Below are positions 8,360 through 17,745 of a DNA stretch of 64,000 nt, one piece after another. The stretch comes from Neoalteromonas flava (lineage in GTDB: Bacteria > Pseudomonadota > Gammaproteobacteria > Enterobacterales > Alteromonadaceae), in contig NZ_PEAX01000003.1 of NCBI RefSeq assembly GCF_002807685.1, positions 558,001 to 622,000 of the forward strand, given 5' to 3'. Positions within the stretch are counted from its first letter, which is position 1, and each line of letters opens with the position of its first letter. A program made the translations under genes and the position numbers. A model generated the notes under the pieces. The model was given only the letters and a program-made list of their open reading frames with translations. It searched no databases and had not been told where the DNA came from.

Positions 8360-9202
8360 ATGAGTAAATTTACCCACTTTTTCGTTATCGCTTGGTTAGC
8401 AAGCCAGTTAGGGAGCAACGTCTCCCAGGCGGCAGATCAAATACAGTCAACGGCATCAAATCGGGTCTCTGTGATTAACACATTACGGATGCCGTATAAC
8501 GACCAAATAAGGAAAGTACGGATATATTTGCCGCAGACTGCCAGTGCTGCTAATCCGGTACCGGTTTTATACCTGCATGATGGACAAAATGTGTTCGATA
8601 AGGCCACTGCGTATGTCGAAGAGTGGCGCGTTGATGAAATATTGGATAATCGCGTACAGTTAGGTTTGCCAGTGCCTATGGTCGTTGCGATTGACCATGG
8701 AGGCGAAAATCGAATACGTGAATTAAGCTCGTGGGACCACGAACAATATGGCAGCGCCCTCGGCAATGACTATCTGGCTTTTATTCTATCGGTAGTCAAA
8801 CCCTACATTGAGTCCAATTATCCGGTTTTAATCGGGGCTGATAATACCGCCATCATGGGCAGCTCAATGGGCGGTCTTATGTCCCACTACGCGATCCATC
8901 AGTACCCTGATGTATTTTCCAAGGCAGGTGTTTTTTCACCGTCATTTTGGTATGCCGAGGAGGCTTTTAGCCTAGTTCAGCAGCAAAAATTAAATCCTAA
9001 GCAACGCGTATTTACCATCATGGGTGCCAAAGAAGGGGATTCAATGCTTCTCGGTTGGCAACGGATGCAGTCGGTGTATGCCCAACAAGCGATTCATCCG
9101 AATCAAATCAGGGCCGTGTTAGTGCCCGATGGTGAGCACAATGAGGCACTTTGGTCAGCGCAGTTTGAAACTGCTTTGAATTTTTTATTTAACTACGAGT
9201 AA
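8360..9202 (+). CDS. Secreted alpha/beta-hydrolase esterase (esterase D/enterochelin-esterase type)
   Basis: A 280-residue protein with a cleavable signal peptide (about 1-24, ending SQA). The alpha/beta-hydrolase fold of the putative-esterase family (PF00756-like) shows LYLHDGQNVFD, a nucleophile elbow GSSMGG with Ser169, and a C-terminal DGEHNEALW providing the His. Family members hydrolyse esters of varied acids, including siderophore and sugar esters. It sits between the GH13 amylase and the GH31 glucosidase, 5 bp before the latter, so it is probably made together with them in the periplasm. Its role in glucan use is inferred from position only; it might remove acyl groups from substituted glucans. 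Confidence 0.8.
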   Translation: MSKFTHFFVIAWLASQLGSNVSQAADQIQSTASNRVSVINTLRMPYNDQIRKVRIYLPQTASAANPVPVLYLHDGQNVFDKATAYVEEWRVDEILDNRVQLGLPVPMVVAIDHGGENRIRELSSWDHEQYGSALGNDYLAFILSVVKPYIESNYPVLIGADNTAIMGSSMGGLMSHYAIHQYPDVFSKAGVFSPSFWYAEEAFSLVQQQKLNPKQRVFTIMGAKEGDSMLLGWQRMQSVYAQQAIHPNQIRAVLVPDGEHNEALWSAQFETALNFLFNYE

Positions 9203-9207
9203 CAGAT

Positions 9208-11622
9208 ATGCAGGGTTTTTCATTTCGGCAATGGTGCCGAACCGGCGGATTATTCTTCGCGTTTTATCTAGGCTGGTGTGTTTTAGCGCAAGCTAATGTC
9301 GCCACTGCTATCTCGCATAATGAACAATCCCTGCAGATACAGCTGGGCAAAGATAAAGTCGAATTGCAGGCATTAACTGATGGTGCCGTAGCGGTTTGGT
9401 ATCAGCCCCAAAATGTACGTCAATTGCCATCGTTTGCCTTAGATCCTGAACTCGATGTTCGGGTGAAAAATAAACTCGAAGAGGCTTCCGATGGTTGGTT
9501 ATGGCATTTATCCGATCTAACAGTACACATCCAGCGTCAGCCGTTTAAGTTGAGTTATTGGCGTAAAGGGCAACTATTACTCTCCGAAGAAAGTGGTTTA
9601 ATTAATCAAGAGACGATCAAAGGGTTTCGTTTTGCGCTGAGCGATGATGAGCAAATTATGGGCGCAGGGCAACGTGTATTGGGGATGGACCGTCGTGGTC
9701 ATCGCTTACCTTTATACAACCGCGCGCACTACGGGTATACCACTGAGTCGACACAAATGTACTACAGCTTGTCCGCCGTGATGTCGTCTAAAAAATATGC
9801 GCTCATATTTGATAATTCGGCCAATGGTTTTGTGGATATCGGGCATACCGAAAGCGATGTACTACAGTTTGAAGCTGTGGCTGGGCGCACTGCATACATC
9901 GTGGCAGCCGCCGCCGATTATGCTGGTTTGATCTCCGAAGTGACTCAGATTACCGGTCGTCAACCCTTACCACCACGCTGGGCACTGGGTAATTTTGCTT
10001 CTCGGTTTGGTTATCGCAATGCACAGGAAACTCTAGACACCATTAATTTATTTCGCAGCCAGGATATTCCCGTTGATGCAGTGGTGCTTGACCTCTATTG
10101 GTTTGGCCCGGACATCAAAGGTCATATGGGTAATTTGACTTGGGATCGTAACGCTTGGCCTGAACCAGAGAAGATGATAGCAACTTTGCGTGAGCAGGGG
10201 GTCAAAACCATTGTTATTACTGAGCCATTTATTCTGCGTTCTTCCAGTCAGTGGGATAGTGCTGTAGAGCATGATGCGTTGGCTAGAAATTTGGCTGGAG
10301 CGCCGCGACGATTTGATTTTTATTTTGGCAACACCGGATTGGTTGATGTATTTGATCCGGCAGCACAAGATTGGTTCTGGACCTACTATGAACGACTAGC
10401 ACGACAAGGCGTTGCTGGTTGGTGGGGCGACTTGGGTGAGCCCGAAGTGCATCCTGCTGATAGTATTCATCGGCTTAATGGTGAACCGGCGACAGGCGAC
10501 GAGCTGCACAATGCTTACGGTCACCAATGGGCTAAAATGGTGTATGAGCGTCAATTAGCTCTAGAACCAACACAGCGTCCCTTTGTTATGATGCGTTCTG
10601 GATTTGTCGGTTCTCAACGATATGGCATGATCCCTTGGACAGGCGATGTAAGTCGTGAGTGGGGTGGGTTGCAATCGCAAGTCGAGCTTGCGTTGCAAAT
10701 GGGTTTGTTTGGTCTTGCCTATACCCACTCGGATCTCGGCGGTTTTGCTGGCGGTGAACGCTTTGATGCTGAATTGTACACCCGCTGGATGCAATTTGGC
10801 GTATTTACCCCTGTCTATCGCCCTCACGCGCAAGATCATATTGCGCCAGAACCGGTGTTTCATCCCGAACCGGTGAAAAGTCATGTGCGCGAGTTTGTGA
10901 AACTGCGCTATCGACTCATGCCCTATATCTACTCATTGGCCTATGAAAATAGCCTTACAGGCTTACCCTTTATGCGACCCGTCATGTTACACCATGCTGA
11001 AGCCGCGCTTGAGAATACCCGGCAATACTTGTTTGGTGAATCGATGCTAATACAACCCATCACCCATGCTGGAGTTGAGCTCGTCGATGTTGAGCTGCCA
11101 AAGGGGCATTGGTATCATTTTTGGCATGGCACTGCACTAGCAGGCGGTAAAACGCATAGCATAGCTACACCATTGGATCAGATACCGGTTTTTGTTAAAG
11201 CCGGAGCCTTTATACCAATGGTTGCGCCGGTTGACTCATTAGATAATTATTCGACCGAGACTATGGATGTGCATTTCTACGTTGATCCTGCGCAACAAGC
11301 ATCAGAATACATGTTGTATGATGACGACGGCACAGATCCTAGCAATGTTACCCGCATGAATTATCAATCTATCCACATGCAAGCGACTTATTCGCCGCAA
11401 CTGAAGTTAACCTTAAATGTCACTGGCGAGTATGCAGGGCAACCTGAGAAGCGCGCTATTAAAGTGATTGTGCATGGCCTTCAGCAGTCTCCACAGCGTG
11501 TAAGTATCAATGAAAAAGCCTATTCGATTACGCACGGTGAAGAGGTGCAATGGCACAGTGAAACAGCTGAGCTGCACGTGCAACTTTCTTTGCGCGATCA
11601 GGTTTCCATTACACTGGACTGA
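9208..11622 (+). CDS. GH31 alpha-glucosidase, exported
   Basis: An 804-residue glycoside hydrolase family 31 enzyme with an N-terminal signal peptide (hydrophobic LFFAFYLGWCVLAQA, about residues 15-29). The catalytic barrel contains the nucleophile region WWGDLGEPE with Asp408 and the acid/base region TGDVSREW with Asp480, followed by THSDLGGF and the C-terminal beta domains. It should release glucose from the non-reducing ends of maltodextrins in the periplasm, completing breakdown begun by the GH13 lipoprotein. Its 3' end overlaps the convergent halogenase gene by 25 bp. Other GH31 activities (alpha-xylosidase, transglucosylase) cannot be excluded, but the amylase neighbour favours alpha-glucosidase. 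Confidence 0.87.
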   Translation: MQGFSFRQWCRTGGLFFAFYLGWCVLAQANVATAISHNEQSLQIQLGKDKVELQALTDGAVAVWYQPQNVRQLPSFALDPELDVRVKNKLEEASDGWLWHLSDLTVHIQRQPFKLSYWRKGQLLLSEESGLINQETIKGFRFALSDDEQIMGAGQRVLGMDRRGHRLPLYNRAHYGYTTESTQMYYSLSAVMSSKKYALIFDNSANGFVDIGHTESDVLQFEAVAGRTAYIVAAAADYAGLISEVTQITGRQPLPPRWALGNFASRFGYRNAQETLDTINLFRSQDIPVDAVVLDLYWFGPDIKGHMGNLTWDRNAWPEPEKMIATLREQGVKTIVITEPFILRSSSQWDSAVEHDALARNLAGAPRRFDFYFGNTGLVDVFDPAAQDWFWTYYERLARQGVAGWWGDLGEPEVHPADSIHRLNGEPATGDELHNAYGHQWAKMVYERQLALEPTQRPFVMMRSGFVGSQRYGMIPWTGDVSREWGGLQSQVELALQMGLFGLAYTHSDLGGFAGGERFDAELYTRWMQFGVFTPVYRPHAQDHIAPEPVFHPEPVKSHVREFVKLRYRLMPYIYSLAYENSLTGLPFMRPVMLHHAEAALENTRQYLFGESMLIQPITHAGVELVDVELPKGHWYHFWHGTALAGGKTHSIATPLDQIPVFVKAGAFIPMVAPVDSLDNYSTETMDVHFYVDPAQQASEYMLYDDDGTDPSNVTRMNYQSIHMQATYSPQLKLTLNVTGEYAGQPEKRAIKVIVHGLQQSPQRVSINEKAYSITHGEEVQWHSETAELHVQLSLRDQVSITLD

Positions 11623-13082
11623 TGTGGCAGAAATGCTCTCCCTAGTTCGGCTATACGCTGAAAAACTGCCTCATCCTTAGCATTGGGGACTGCGTGCTGG
11701 TTAGATTTAAAACAGTCATAACCGGCAAGTAAGCAATGCCATGAAACGGCGGGATAGTAATGCGCAATTTGTTGTCGATTGATTTCTGCAGTTAGGTCGC
11801 CGCCTTGAAACCATACATCAAGAATTGCGTTAAGTGAGTCAGAGCGTTGGGTATTGTGCGTATTGGCTTGCCAATAATCGCTATCTGCGCGGTTACTGGC
11901 TTGGTAATGACAGACAATATAGTCCCTAATTCCATCAATGCGGGCATTAATGACTTGGTTGTATTGTTCGCGATGTTGAGCGCCATAGTCTCCGGCGCTA
12001 AACGCACTAATAAAATTTTCGACGGTTTCTTGCACGATGTGCAGGGCTGTGGCTTCTAAAGGTTCAATAAACCCTTGTGACAAGCCTACTGCAATACAAT
12101 TGTTAACCCAGGTATTTGTACAACGACCGACCCGCATCGTGAGATGGCGGACGTCTACCTCACCATCGAGGAGACCTAAATGTTGGCGCAATTCCTGTTC
12201 AGCGGTTTCTGGCGCGCAAAAATCACTGCTATACACATAGCCATTTCCGGTGCGGGTAGTTAAGGGAATGCGCCAAGCCCACCCATGAGTTAATGCTGTT
12301 GCCGTGGTTTGGGGTAAGAGTTGGGTACAGCGCTGGGAACCAATGGCAACTGCACGGTCGTTAAATAGATTGTCTTTAAAAGAGATAAACGGGGTTTTTA
12401 ATGTTTCTTGGATCAGTAGTCCGCGAAAGCCTGTGCAGTCGAAGAACCAATCTGCACTCAGCTCATCGCCATCGGCTAAAATAACGCTTTGGATTGAACC
12501 GTTGGGGAATTTTCGACAGCTATCAACATGCGCAGTAATGTGCTGGACACCCGCGTTTACGCAGTGCTGACGAATAAATTGGCCTACCTTAATCGCATCA
12601 AAATGATAGGCGTAATTAATCGCCGGTGCCCTTTTTGGATCCGTCGATTTGGGGCTCATTCCCTGCGCCGATAAATACGCCGCAAGAAAGAAATCATCGG
12701 GTTGGGTATAACTGGTTATGCCATTTTGGCGTTGATGACAATTGAGCAAAAACGCGCCAGCCGTGAATTTGTCAGTGAGTGAAGGGAAGGGATGGAAATA
12801 AGTGCTTTGCGGTTTAGCAATCCATTGGTTAAAGCGTATGCCATTTTTGAATGTGGCATCACATGCAGGCATCCAAGCGCTTTCCGCAATTCCCAGCAAA
12901 TTAAAAAAATTTCTTAATTGTGGCGTAGAACCTTCACCAACTCCAATGATACCAACGTCGGGTGACTCAACCAAAGTGATAGTAAAACCCGCTGGGGCCA
13001 GGTGATGCTGAAGCAGAGCCGCTGTCATCCAACCGGCTGTGCCACCGCCAACGACTAATAACGAGGGTTTCCTAATACTCAC
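11598..13082 (-). CDS. Flavin-dependent tryptophan-halogenase family protein
   Basis: A 494-residue flavoprotein with an N-terminal FAD-binding GGGTAGW motif (about 12-18). The two residues essential in PrnA/RebH are present: Lys79 in DATFKNGIRF and the Glu of GFIEPLEAT (Glu340). The GWAWRIPL segment matches the WxWxIP motif that separates halogenases from monooxygenases. A halogenating activity with a separate flavin reductase is therefore chemically plausible; the substrate is unknown. There is no NRPS or PKS nearby. The gene is divergent from the sugar transporter and shares with it a candidate LacI-type operator at 13155-13170. Related halogenases are known beside TonB receptors and polysaccharide-use genes in marine bacteria and Caulobacter relatives. 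Confidence 0.85.
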   Translation of the reverse strand: MSIRKPSLLVVGGGTAGWMTAALLQHHLAPAGFTITLVESPDVGIIGVGEGSTPQLRNFFNLLGIAESAWMPACDATFKNGIRFNQWIAKPQSTYFHPFPSLTDKFTAGAFLLNCHQRQNGITSYTQPDDFFLAAYLSAQGMSPKSTDPKRAPAINYAYHFDAIKVGQFIRQHCVNAGVQHITAHVDSCRKFPNGSIQSVILADGDELSADWFFDCTGFRGLLIQETLKTPFISFKDNLFNDRAVAIGSQRCTQLLPQTTATALTHGWAWRIPLTTRTGNGYVYSSDFCAPETAEQELRQHLGLLDGEVDVRHLTMRVGRCTNTWVNNCIAVGLSQGFIEPLEATALHIVQETVENFISAFSAGDYGAQHREQYNQVINARIDGIRDYIVCHYQASNRADSDYWQANTHNTQRSDSLNAILDVWFQGGDLTAEINRQQIAHYYPAVSWHCLLAGYDCFKSNQHAVPNAKDEAVFQRIAELGRAFLPHQSSVMET

Positions 13083-13154
13083 TGAAAAACCTTTTTAAAT
13101 GCGATTAAAGCTAATGTAACCGTGCGCCAGATAAATTGCGAATACGGTTTGCAA

Positions 13155-13170
13155 TTGAATACGTATGCAG
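13155..13170. promoter_or_regulatory. Probable LacI-type operator between halogenase and transporter
   Basis: TTGAATACGTATGCAG shares the block ATACGTATGCAG with the site at 6319-6334 and matches the palindrome CTGCATACGTATGCAG at 14 of 16 positions. It lies 73 bp upstream of the halogenase start and 124 bp upstream of the transporter start, so it could control both. Assignment to the nearby LacI-family regulator is an inference. Confidence 0.55.
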
Positions 13171-13293
13171 CTGAATAGTATTTTTACGGCGACATGGTTA
13201 GACTGCATTGTTAATTTGGTGTTAAAGATTATGGCACATTCCACGGGACACAATTCGCATCAACAAGAAGCGAAATAATAATAGGTATACAGC

Positions 13294-14763
13294 ATGAATC
13301 AATCGAACCAGCCGCAGCTTTCATTTTGGCAGGTATGGAATGTCAGTTTTGGTTTCTTAGGCGTGCAGTTTGGTTTTGCTTTGCAAAACGCTAACGTCAG
13401 TCGGATCTTGTCTGATTTAGGTGCAGACTTGCATTCTTTAAGTTTGTTTTGGTTGGTCGCGCCAATTATGGGCTTGATCGTGCAACCCATCGTCGGTGCA
13501 GCATCTGACCGTACATGGAATCGCCTTGGTCGTCGTCGGCCATTTATTTTAGCTGGGGCAATAGCCGCTGCGATTGGTATGTTTTTAATGCCAAACGCTC
13601 CGCTATTTGTTGCTTTTATGGCGCCTATGATTTTTGGTGCTCTGATGCTAGCACTAATGGATGCTTCGTTTAATGTGTGTTTTCAACCGTTTCGTGCGCT
13701 CGTTTCCGATATGGTGCCAGCTAAGCAGCGCAATATTGGTTATTCGGTACAATCGTTATTGATTAATATTGGCGCCGTTGTGGGTTCGATTTTACCTTTT
13801 GTTCTGACCAATGTTGTTGGCTTGGAAAACACCGCTCAAGCGGGCGAGGTAGCTCCATCTGTGGTCTGGGCGTTCTATATTGGCGCAACAGTATTATTGG
13901 GCTCGGTTATTTGGACTGTGGTCCGCACCAAGGAATATGCACCTGAAGATTATTACCGTTACAAAGGCATGGACCATGCTGAGATTGAAAAAGAACTCGC
14001 GGTTAAAACTTCATTAGGTCAGAAGTTGGCTAATTTCTGGCAGCTAATGCTAACCATGCCAACGACCATGAAGCAGTTAGCCGTGGTGCAGTTTTTCTCA
14101 TGGTTTGCTTTGTTTATTATGTGGGTCTATACCATGCCAGCGATTACGCAGCACATATGGGGCGTAGAAACCCAATGGTTCGACCCCGCCTACCTTAAAT
14201 CGGTCTCTGTAGTGCCTGATTATATTGTAGAAGCGAAAGGCGCAGCGGGAGATTGGGTTGGGATAATGTTTGCTGCTTATTCATTATTCGCAGCTGTTTT
14301 TTCAGTATTTCTCGCAAAGCTCGCGGATAAACTAGGGCGTAAGACCGTTTACGCAGGCTCACTCGCGCTAGGCGGTATCAGCTATATTAGCTTTATGTTT
14401 TTCCAAGATTTAACCCCTGTCCAAGTTAACCTTTTGATTACCCAAGTTGAAGTGCCAGCGGGCGCGGTAAACCTGCTGTTACCAATGATTGGTGTTGGGA
14501 TCGCATGGGCTGCAATTTTGGCCATGCCTTATGCCATATTGGCAGGATCGTTACCCGCCAATAAAACGGGTGTTTACATGGGGATCTTTAACTTCACGAT
14601 TGCGGCACCTCAAATCGTGTCGGGTTTGTTGTCTGGTTGGATTTTAAGTTCCGTGTTTGAAAACGAGGCCAAATACATCATCATTCTGGCCGGAGTTGCT
14701 ATGCTATTGGCCGCTGCGTCAGTATTTCTTGTGCGCGAAGGACAGGAAACCTCAGCAACTTAA
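13294..14763 (+). CDS. MFS sugar transporter, SLC45/GPH type
   Basis: A 489-residue inner-membrane carrier with about 12 hydrophobic segments. SDRTWNRLGRRRPFILAG between the second and third helices is the hallmark RGRRRP-type loop of the SLC45/GPH-like sugar:proton symporters. Relatives carry maltose or sucrose. The expected role here is to bring maltose or glucose released by the amylase and glucosidase across the inner membrane. It is divergent from the halogenase across a 211-bp region holding the candidate operator, and convergent with the LacI regulator. A large soluble insertion follows helix 8 (about residues 290-315). Confidence 0.85.
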   Translation: MNQSNQPQLSFWQVWNVSFGFLGVQFGFALQNANVSRILSDLGADLHSLSLFWLVAPIMGLIVQPIVGAASDRTWNRLGRRRPFILAGAIAAAIGMFLMPNAPLFVAFMAPMIFGALMLALMDASFNVCFQPFRALVSDMVPAKQRNIGYSVQSLLINIGAVVGSILPFVLTNVVGLENTAQAGEVAPSVVWAFYIGATVLLGSVIWTVVRTKEYAPEDYYRYKGMDHAEIEKELAVKTSLGQKLANFWQLMLTMPTTMKQLAVVQFFSWFALFIMWVYTMPAITQHIWGVETQWFDPAYLKSVSVVPDYIVEAKGAAGDWVGIMFAAYSLFAAVFSVFLAKLADKLGRKTVYAGSLALGGISYISFMFFQDLTPVQVNLLITQVEVPAGAVNLLLPMIGVGIAWAAILAMPYAILAGSLPANKTGVYMGIFNFTIAAPQIVSGLLSGWILSSVFENEAKYIIILAGVAMLLAAASVFLVREGQETSAT

Positions 14764-14794
14764 TGCGACTTGCACGCGGCCGAATAATCGGTCG

Positions 14795-15874
14795 CTAATC
14801 GCGGATAGTGGATTGACGTATTACCAGATCAGCTGGCATTAAATAATCGGCAACTTCGCGATTGTTAATTAGCTCTACTAAGTGATTCACCAGGAGTTCT
14901 CCAGCCCGTTTGGTGTCTTGTTGAACAGTCGTTAGGGTAGGCGTAGTAAAGGCTGAAATTGGAATATTATCATACCCACTCACCAGCATATCTTTGGGTA
15001 CTTGGATACCATGGTATTTGAGGCATTTTATTACTCCGACCGCGATTAAATCGCTCGCACAAACAAGTGCATCGGGTTTGATCCCAGCTTTTAGCATTTT
15101 CTCAGTGGCAGAGAAGCCAGCTTCTTCGGTTGAAACTGCATTATATTGAACCGCCTCTGTGGCAAGTAAATTGGCTGCTGCAAGGGTATCTATGTGGCCT
15201 TGAAAGCGCGCCATAAATTCTGGTGCTCTCTGACCCGCGGTACCAATGAAAGCAAACGACTTTGCACCTTGATCTAGCAAATGTTGAGTGACCAAAGCGC
15301 CGCCCTGATAATTGTCACAGCCAACCGAAATGCCTGGATACTCGCTATCATGCGCACCCCAGCGTACAAAGTGTGTGCCTTGTTCTTGCAATTGATTTAA
15401 TCGATCGCGGTAATCTAAATAATCGCCATAGCCCAACAAAATGAGGCCATCGGCTTTATTGGTGTCTTCATATTCGGCATGCCAGTCACTGTTCATATTT
15501 TGAAACGACACCAACAAATCGTAATTAATTGCAGCGCAAGCACGGGTGATACTTGCCAACATCGACATGAAAAAAGGATTGATTAGTGAGTCATCCGGCG
15601 AGGGATCTTCAAACAGTAGTAGTGCAATTGTTGAACTGCGCTGTTTACGCAGGTTGCTGGCGTTTTTGTCGACCTTGTAATTCATTTCGCGAGCAATGCG
15701 CTGTACGCGTTCACGGGTTTCTTGATTGACCAAGGGGCTATTGCTCAAGGCGCGGGAAACCGTAGACTGAGAAACTCCAGCCTTGTGCGCGATGTCGAAT
15801 GAAGTGGCTTTGTCTTTAACTGCCAAAATAACTGCCTGTACTAACCATCGATTCCTTTTTTTATACAACAGCAC
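14795..15874 (-). CDS. LacI-family transcriptional regulator of the alpha-glucan locus
   Basis: A LacI/GalR-type repressor. The N-terminal helix-turn-helix reads SFDIAHKAGVSQSTVSRAL and is followed by a hinge region (NASNLRKQ) and a periplasmic-binding-protein-like sugar-sensing domain (from about residue 75). The frame is open from the ATG at 15874, giving 359 residues. LacI proteins normally start only a few residues before the helix-turn-helix, so a TTG at 15826 (start LAVKDKATS, 343 residues) is a credible alternative. The gene is convergent with the transporter. Probable targets are the two ATACGTATGCAG palindromes at 6319 and 13155, with maltose or a maltodextrin as effector (inference). 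Confidence 0.87.
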   Translation of the reverse strand: MLLYKKRNRWLVQAVILAVKDKATSFDIAHKAGVSQSTVSRALSNSPLVNQETRERVQRIAREMNYKVDKNASNLRKQRSSTIALLLFEDPSPDDSLINPFFMSMLASITRACAAINYDLLVSFQNMNSDWHAEYEDTNKADGLILLGYGDYLDYRDRLNQLQEQGTHFVRWGAHDSEYPGISVGCDNYQGGALVTQHLLDQGAKSFAFIGTAGQRAPEFMARFQGHIDTLAAANLLATEAVQYNAVSTEEAGFSATEKMLKAGIKPDALVCASDLIAVGVIKCLKYHGIQVPKDMLVSGYDNIPISAFTTPTLTTVQQDTKRAGELLVNHLVELINNREVADYLMPADLVIRQSTIRD

Positions 15875-15939
15875 AATTCATTAGCGCAACGACTTTGATA
15901 GAAATGTTATAAATCGCTATCGTAAACGCTGAGCGATGG

Positions 15940-15945
15940 TATACT
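15940..15945 (+). promoter_or_regulatory. Probable -10 element of glnS with GC-rich discriminator
   Basis: TATACT is followed directly by GCGCGG. A GC-rich discriminator at this place is typical of promoters under stringent control, as expected for a tRNA synthetase. The matching -35 region (about 15917-15922) is weak and lies inside an inverted repeat ATCGCT-N13-AGCGAT (15913-15937). The element was found by eye. Confidence 0.45.
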
Positions 15946-15987
15946 GCGCGGTCGAGAACTAACCATTTCACTTTGAGGATTGCCTAA

Positions 15988-17655
15988 ATGGCCGAGACTG
16001 AGCATCGTCCGACCAATTTTGTACGTCAAATCATTGATAAGGACCTGCAATCAGGTTTGCATCAAACAATAAGAACGCGTTTTCCGCCTGAACCCAATGG
16101 ATTTTTGCACATTGGACATGCTAAATCGATTTGTCTGAATTTCGGTTTAGCGCAAGATTATCAAGGCAGCTGTAATTTGCGGTTTGACGATACTAATCCA
16201 GAAAAAGAAAACATCGATTATGTAAACGCGATTAAAAATGATGTGCATTGGTTAGGCTTTGAGTGGGATGGCAAAGAGCGGTACTCCTCAGACTATTTTG
16301 ATGCCTTATATGGGTTTGCGATTGAGTTAATTGAGAAAGGCTTGGCTTATGTTGATTTCTCATCGCAGGATACCATTCGTGAGATGCGCGGAACTTTAAC
16401 GGCTCCAGGAACCAACAGCCCATATCGAGAGACTGGCGTTGCAGAGAATCTAGCTCATTTTGAAGCGATGCGCGCGGGTAAATACAAGGAAGGGGAATGT
16501 TGCCTCCGTGCAAAGATAGATATGTCTTCTTCATTTATGTGTATGCGCGATCCTGTGCTATATCGGATAAAATTCGCTCATCACCACCAAACGGGTGACT
16601 CGTGGTGTATTTACCCAATGTATGACTTTACTCACTGTATCTCGGATGCTATTGAGCAAATCACGCATTCATTGTGTACTTTGGAGTTTCAGGATAATCG
16701 CCGCTTGTACGATTGGGTGATTGAAAATATAAGCGCTCCAGCGGTACCCCGTCAGTATGAGTTTTCACGCCTTAACTTAGAATACACAGTATTAAGTAAG
16801 CGTAAACTGATCCAACTAGTGGATGAAAAGCACGTGAATGGTTGGGATGATCCTCGGATGCCAACCATCGCTGGACTGCGTCGTCGTGGTTACACGCCTG
16901 CTTCTATTCGTGAGTTTTGTTTACGTATTGGCGTTACCAAGATGGATAACTTGGTTGAAATGGGCATGTTGGAAGCGTGTATTCGCGATGATCTTAACGT
17001 AAACGCTCCACGCGCAATGGCAGTTTTAGATCCAATTAAAGTCGTGATTGAAAATTACCACGGTGACGGTGAAATGCTAAATGCCCCAAATCATCCAAGT
17101 GATGAGTCTATGGGGACGCGTGCTGTTCCGTTTAGCAAAGAACTATGGATTGAAGCTGAAGATTTCCGCGAATCCGCCAATAAAAAGTTTAAACGTTTGG
17201 TACTGGGTAAAGAAGTGCGTTTGCGCAATGCATATGTGATTAAAGCAGAGCGTTTTGACACTGCTCCTGATGGTAAAGTGACTACTATCTATTGTACCTA
17301 TGATAAAGATACATTAGGTAAAGACCCTGCTGATGGACGTAAAGTTAAAGGTGTTATTCACTGGGTTGACGCTAAAACCGGCATTCCAGCAACATTCAAC
17401 TTGTATGATCGTTTGTTTAATCAAGCAAACCCTGCAAGTGCAGAAAACTTTGTTGACACTATCAATCCCGAATCACTAGCGGTAGTGCAAGGATTCGCTG
17501 AGCACTCACTGGCAACTGCGACGGCTTTACAAGCTTTTCAGTTTGAACGCACAGGTTATTTTTGTGTTGATAATGACTCGACGTCAGAGCGTTTGGTGTT
17601 CAATCGTACTGTCGGATTACGCGATACATGGAGTAATTCTGAAGGCGGTAACTAG
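15988..17655 (+). CDS. glnS: Glutaminyl-tRNA synthetase
   Basis: Class I aminoacyl-tRNA synthetase of 555 residues that charges tRNA-Gln with glutamine in the cytoplasm. The HIGH motif is at residues 41-44 ([11 protein letters not shown]) and the KMSKS equivalent VLSKRKL is near residue 268. Length and both anticodon-binding beta barrels at the C-terminus agree with the E. coli enzyme. The ATG follows TTGAGGAT, a good ribosome-binding site. It is monocistronic: a divergent regulator lies upstream and a strong terminator at 17671-17711 downstream. Confidence 0.97.
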   Translation: MAETEHRPTNFVRQIIDKDLQSGLHQTIRTRFPPEPNGFLHIGHAKSICLNFGLAQDYQGSCNLRFDDTNPEKENIDYVNAIKNDVHWLGFEWDGKERYSSDYFDALYGFAIELIEKGLAYVDFSSQDTIREMRGTLTAPGTNSPYRETGVAENLAHFEAMRAGKYKEGECCLRAKIDMSSSFMCMRDPVLYRIKFAHHHQTGDSWCIYPMYDFTHCISDAIEQITHSLCTLEFQDNRRLYDWVIENISAPAVPRQYEFSRLNLEYTVLSKRKLIQLVDEKHVNGWDDPRMPTIAGLRRRGYTPASIREFCLRIGVTKMDNLVEMGMLEACIRDDLNVNAPRAMAVLDPIKVVIENYHGDGEMLNAPNHPSDESMGTRAVPFSKELWIEAEDFRESANKKFKRLVLGKEVRLRNAYVIKAERFDTAPDGKVTTIYCTYDKDTLGKDPADGRKVKGVIHWVDAKTGIPATFNLYDRLFNQANPASAENFVDTINPESLAVVQGFAEHSLATATALQAFQFERTGYFCVDNDSTSERLVFNRTVGLRDTWSNSEGGN

Positions 17656-17670
17656 ATGCCGCATATTTAT

Positions 17671-17711
17671 ATGCATAAAAAAGCCAGCTATGTGCTGGCT
17701 TTTTTATGCAT
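17671..17711. terminator. Bidirectional terminator between glnS and the SDR gene
   Basis: A perfect 18-bp inverted repeat with a 5-nt loop (core GCCAGC-TATGT-GCTGGC). It is flanked by A6 on one side and T6 on the other, so it can end transcription from both convergent genes. Confidence 0.9.
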
Positions 17712-17745
17712 TGCGTTTGTGTGTTCGGCGTTGGCTAACGCGTCG

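Noticed and set aside
10561-10884. 107-codon minus-strand frame within the GH31 gene
   Set aside because: Opposite a well conserved catalytic region of the glucosidase; no ribosome-binding site or recognisable domain.
11598-13082. A natural-product cluster around the halogenase
   Set aside because: No NRPS, PKS, prenyltransferase or resistance genes nearby; neighbours are carbohydrate genes.
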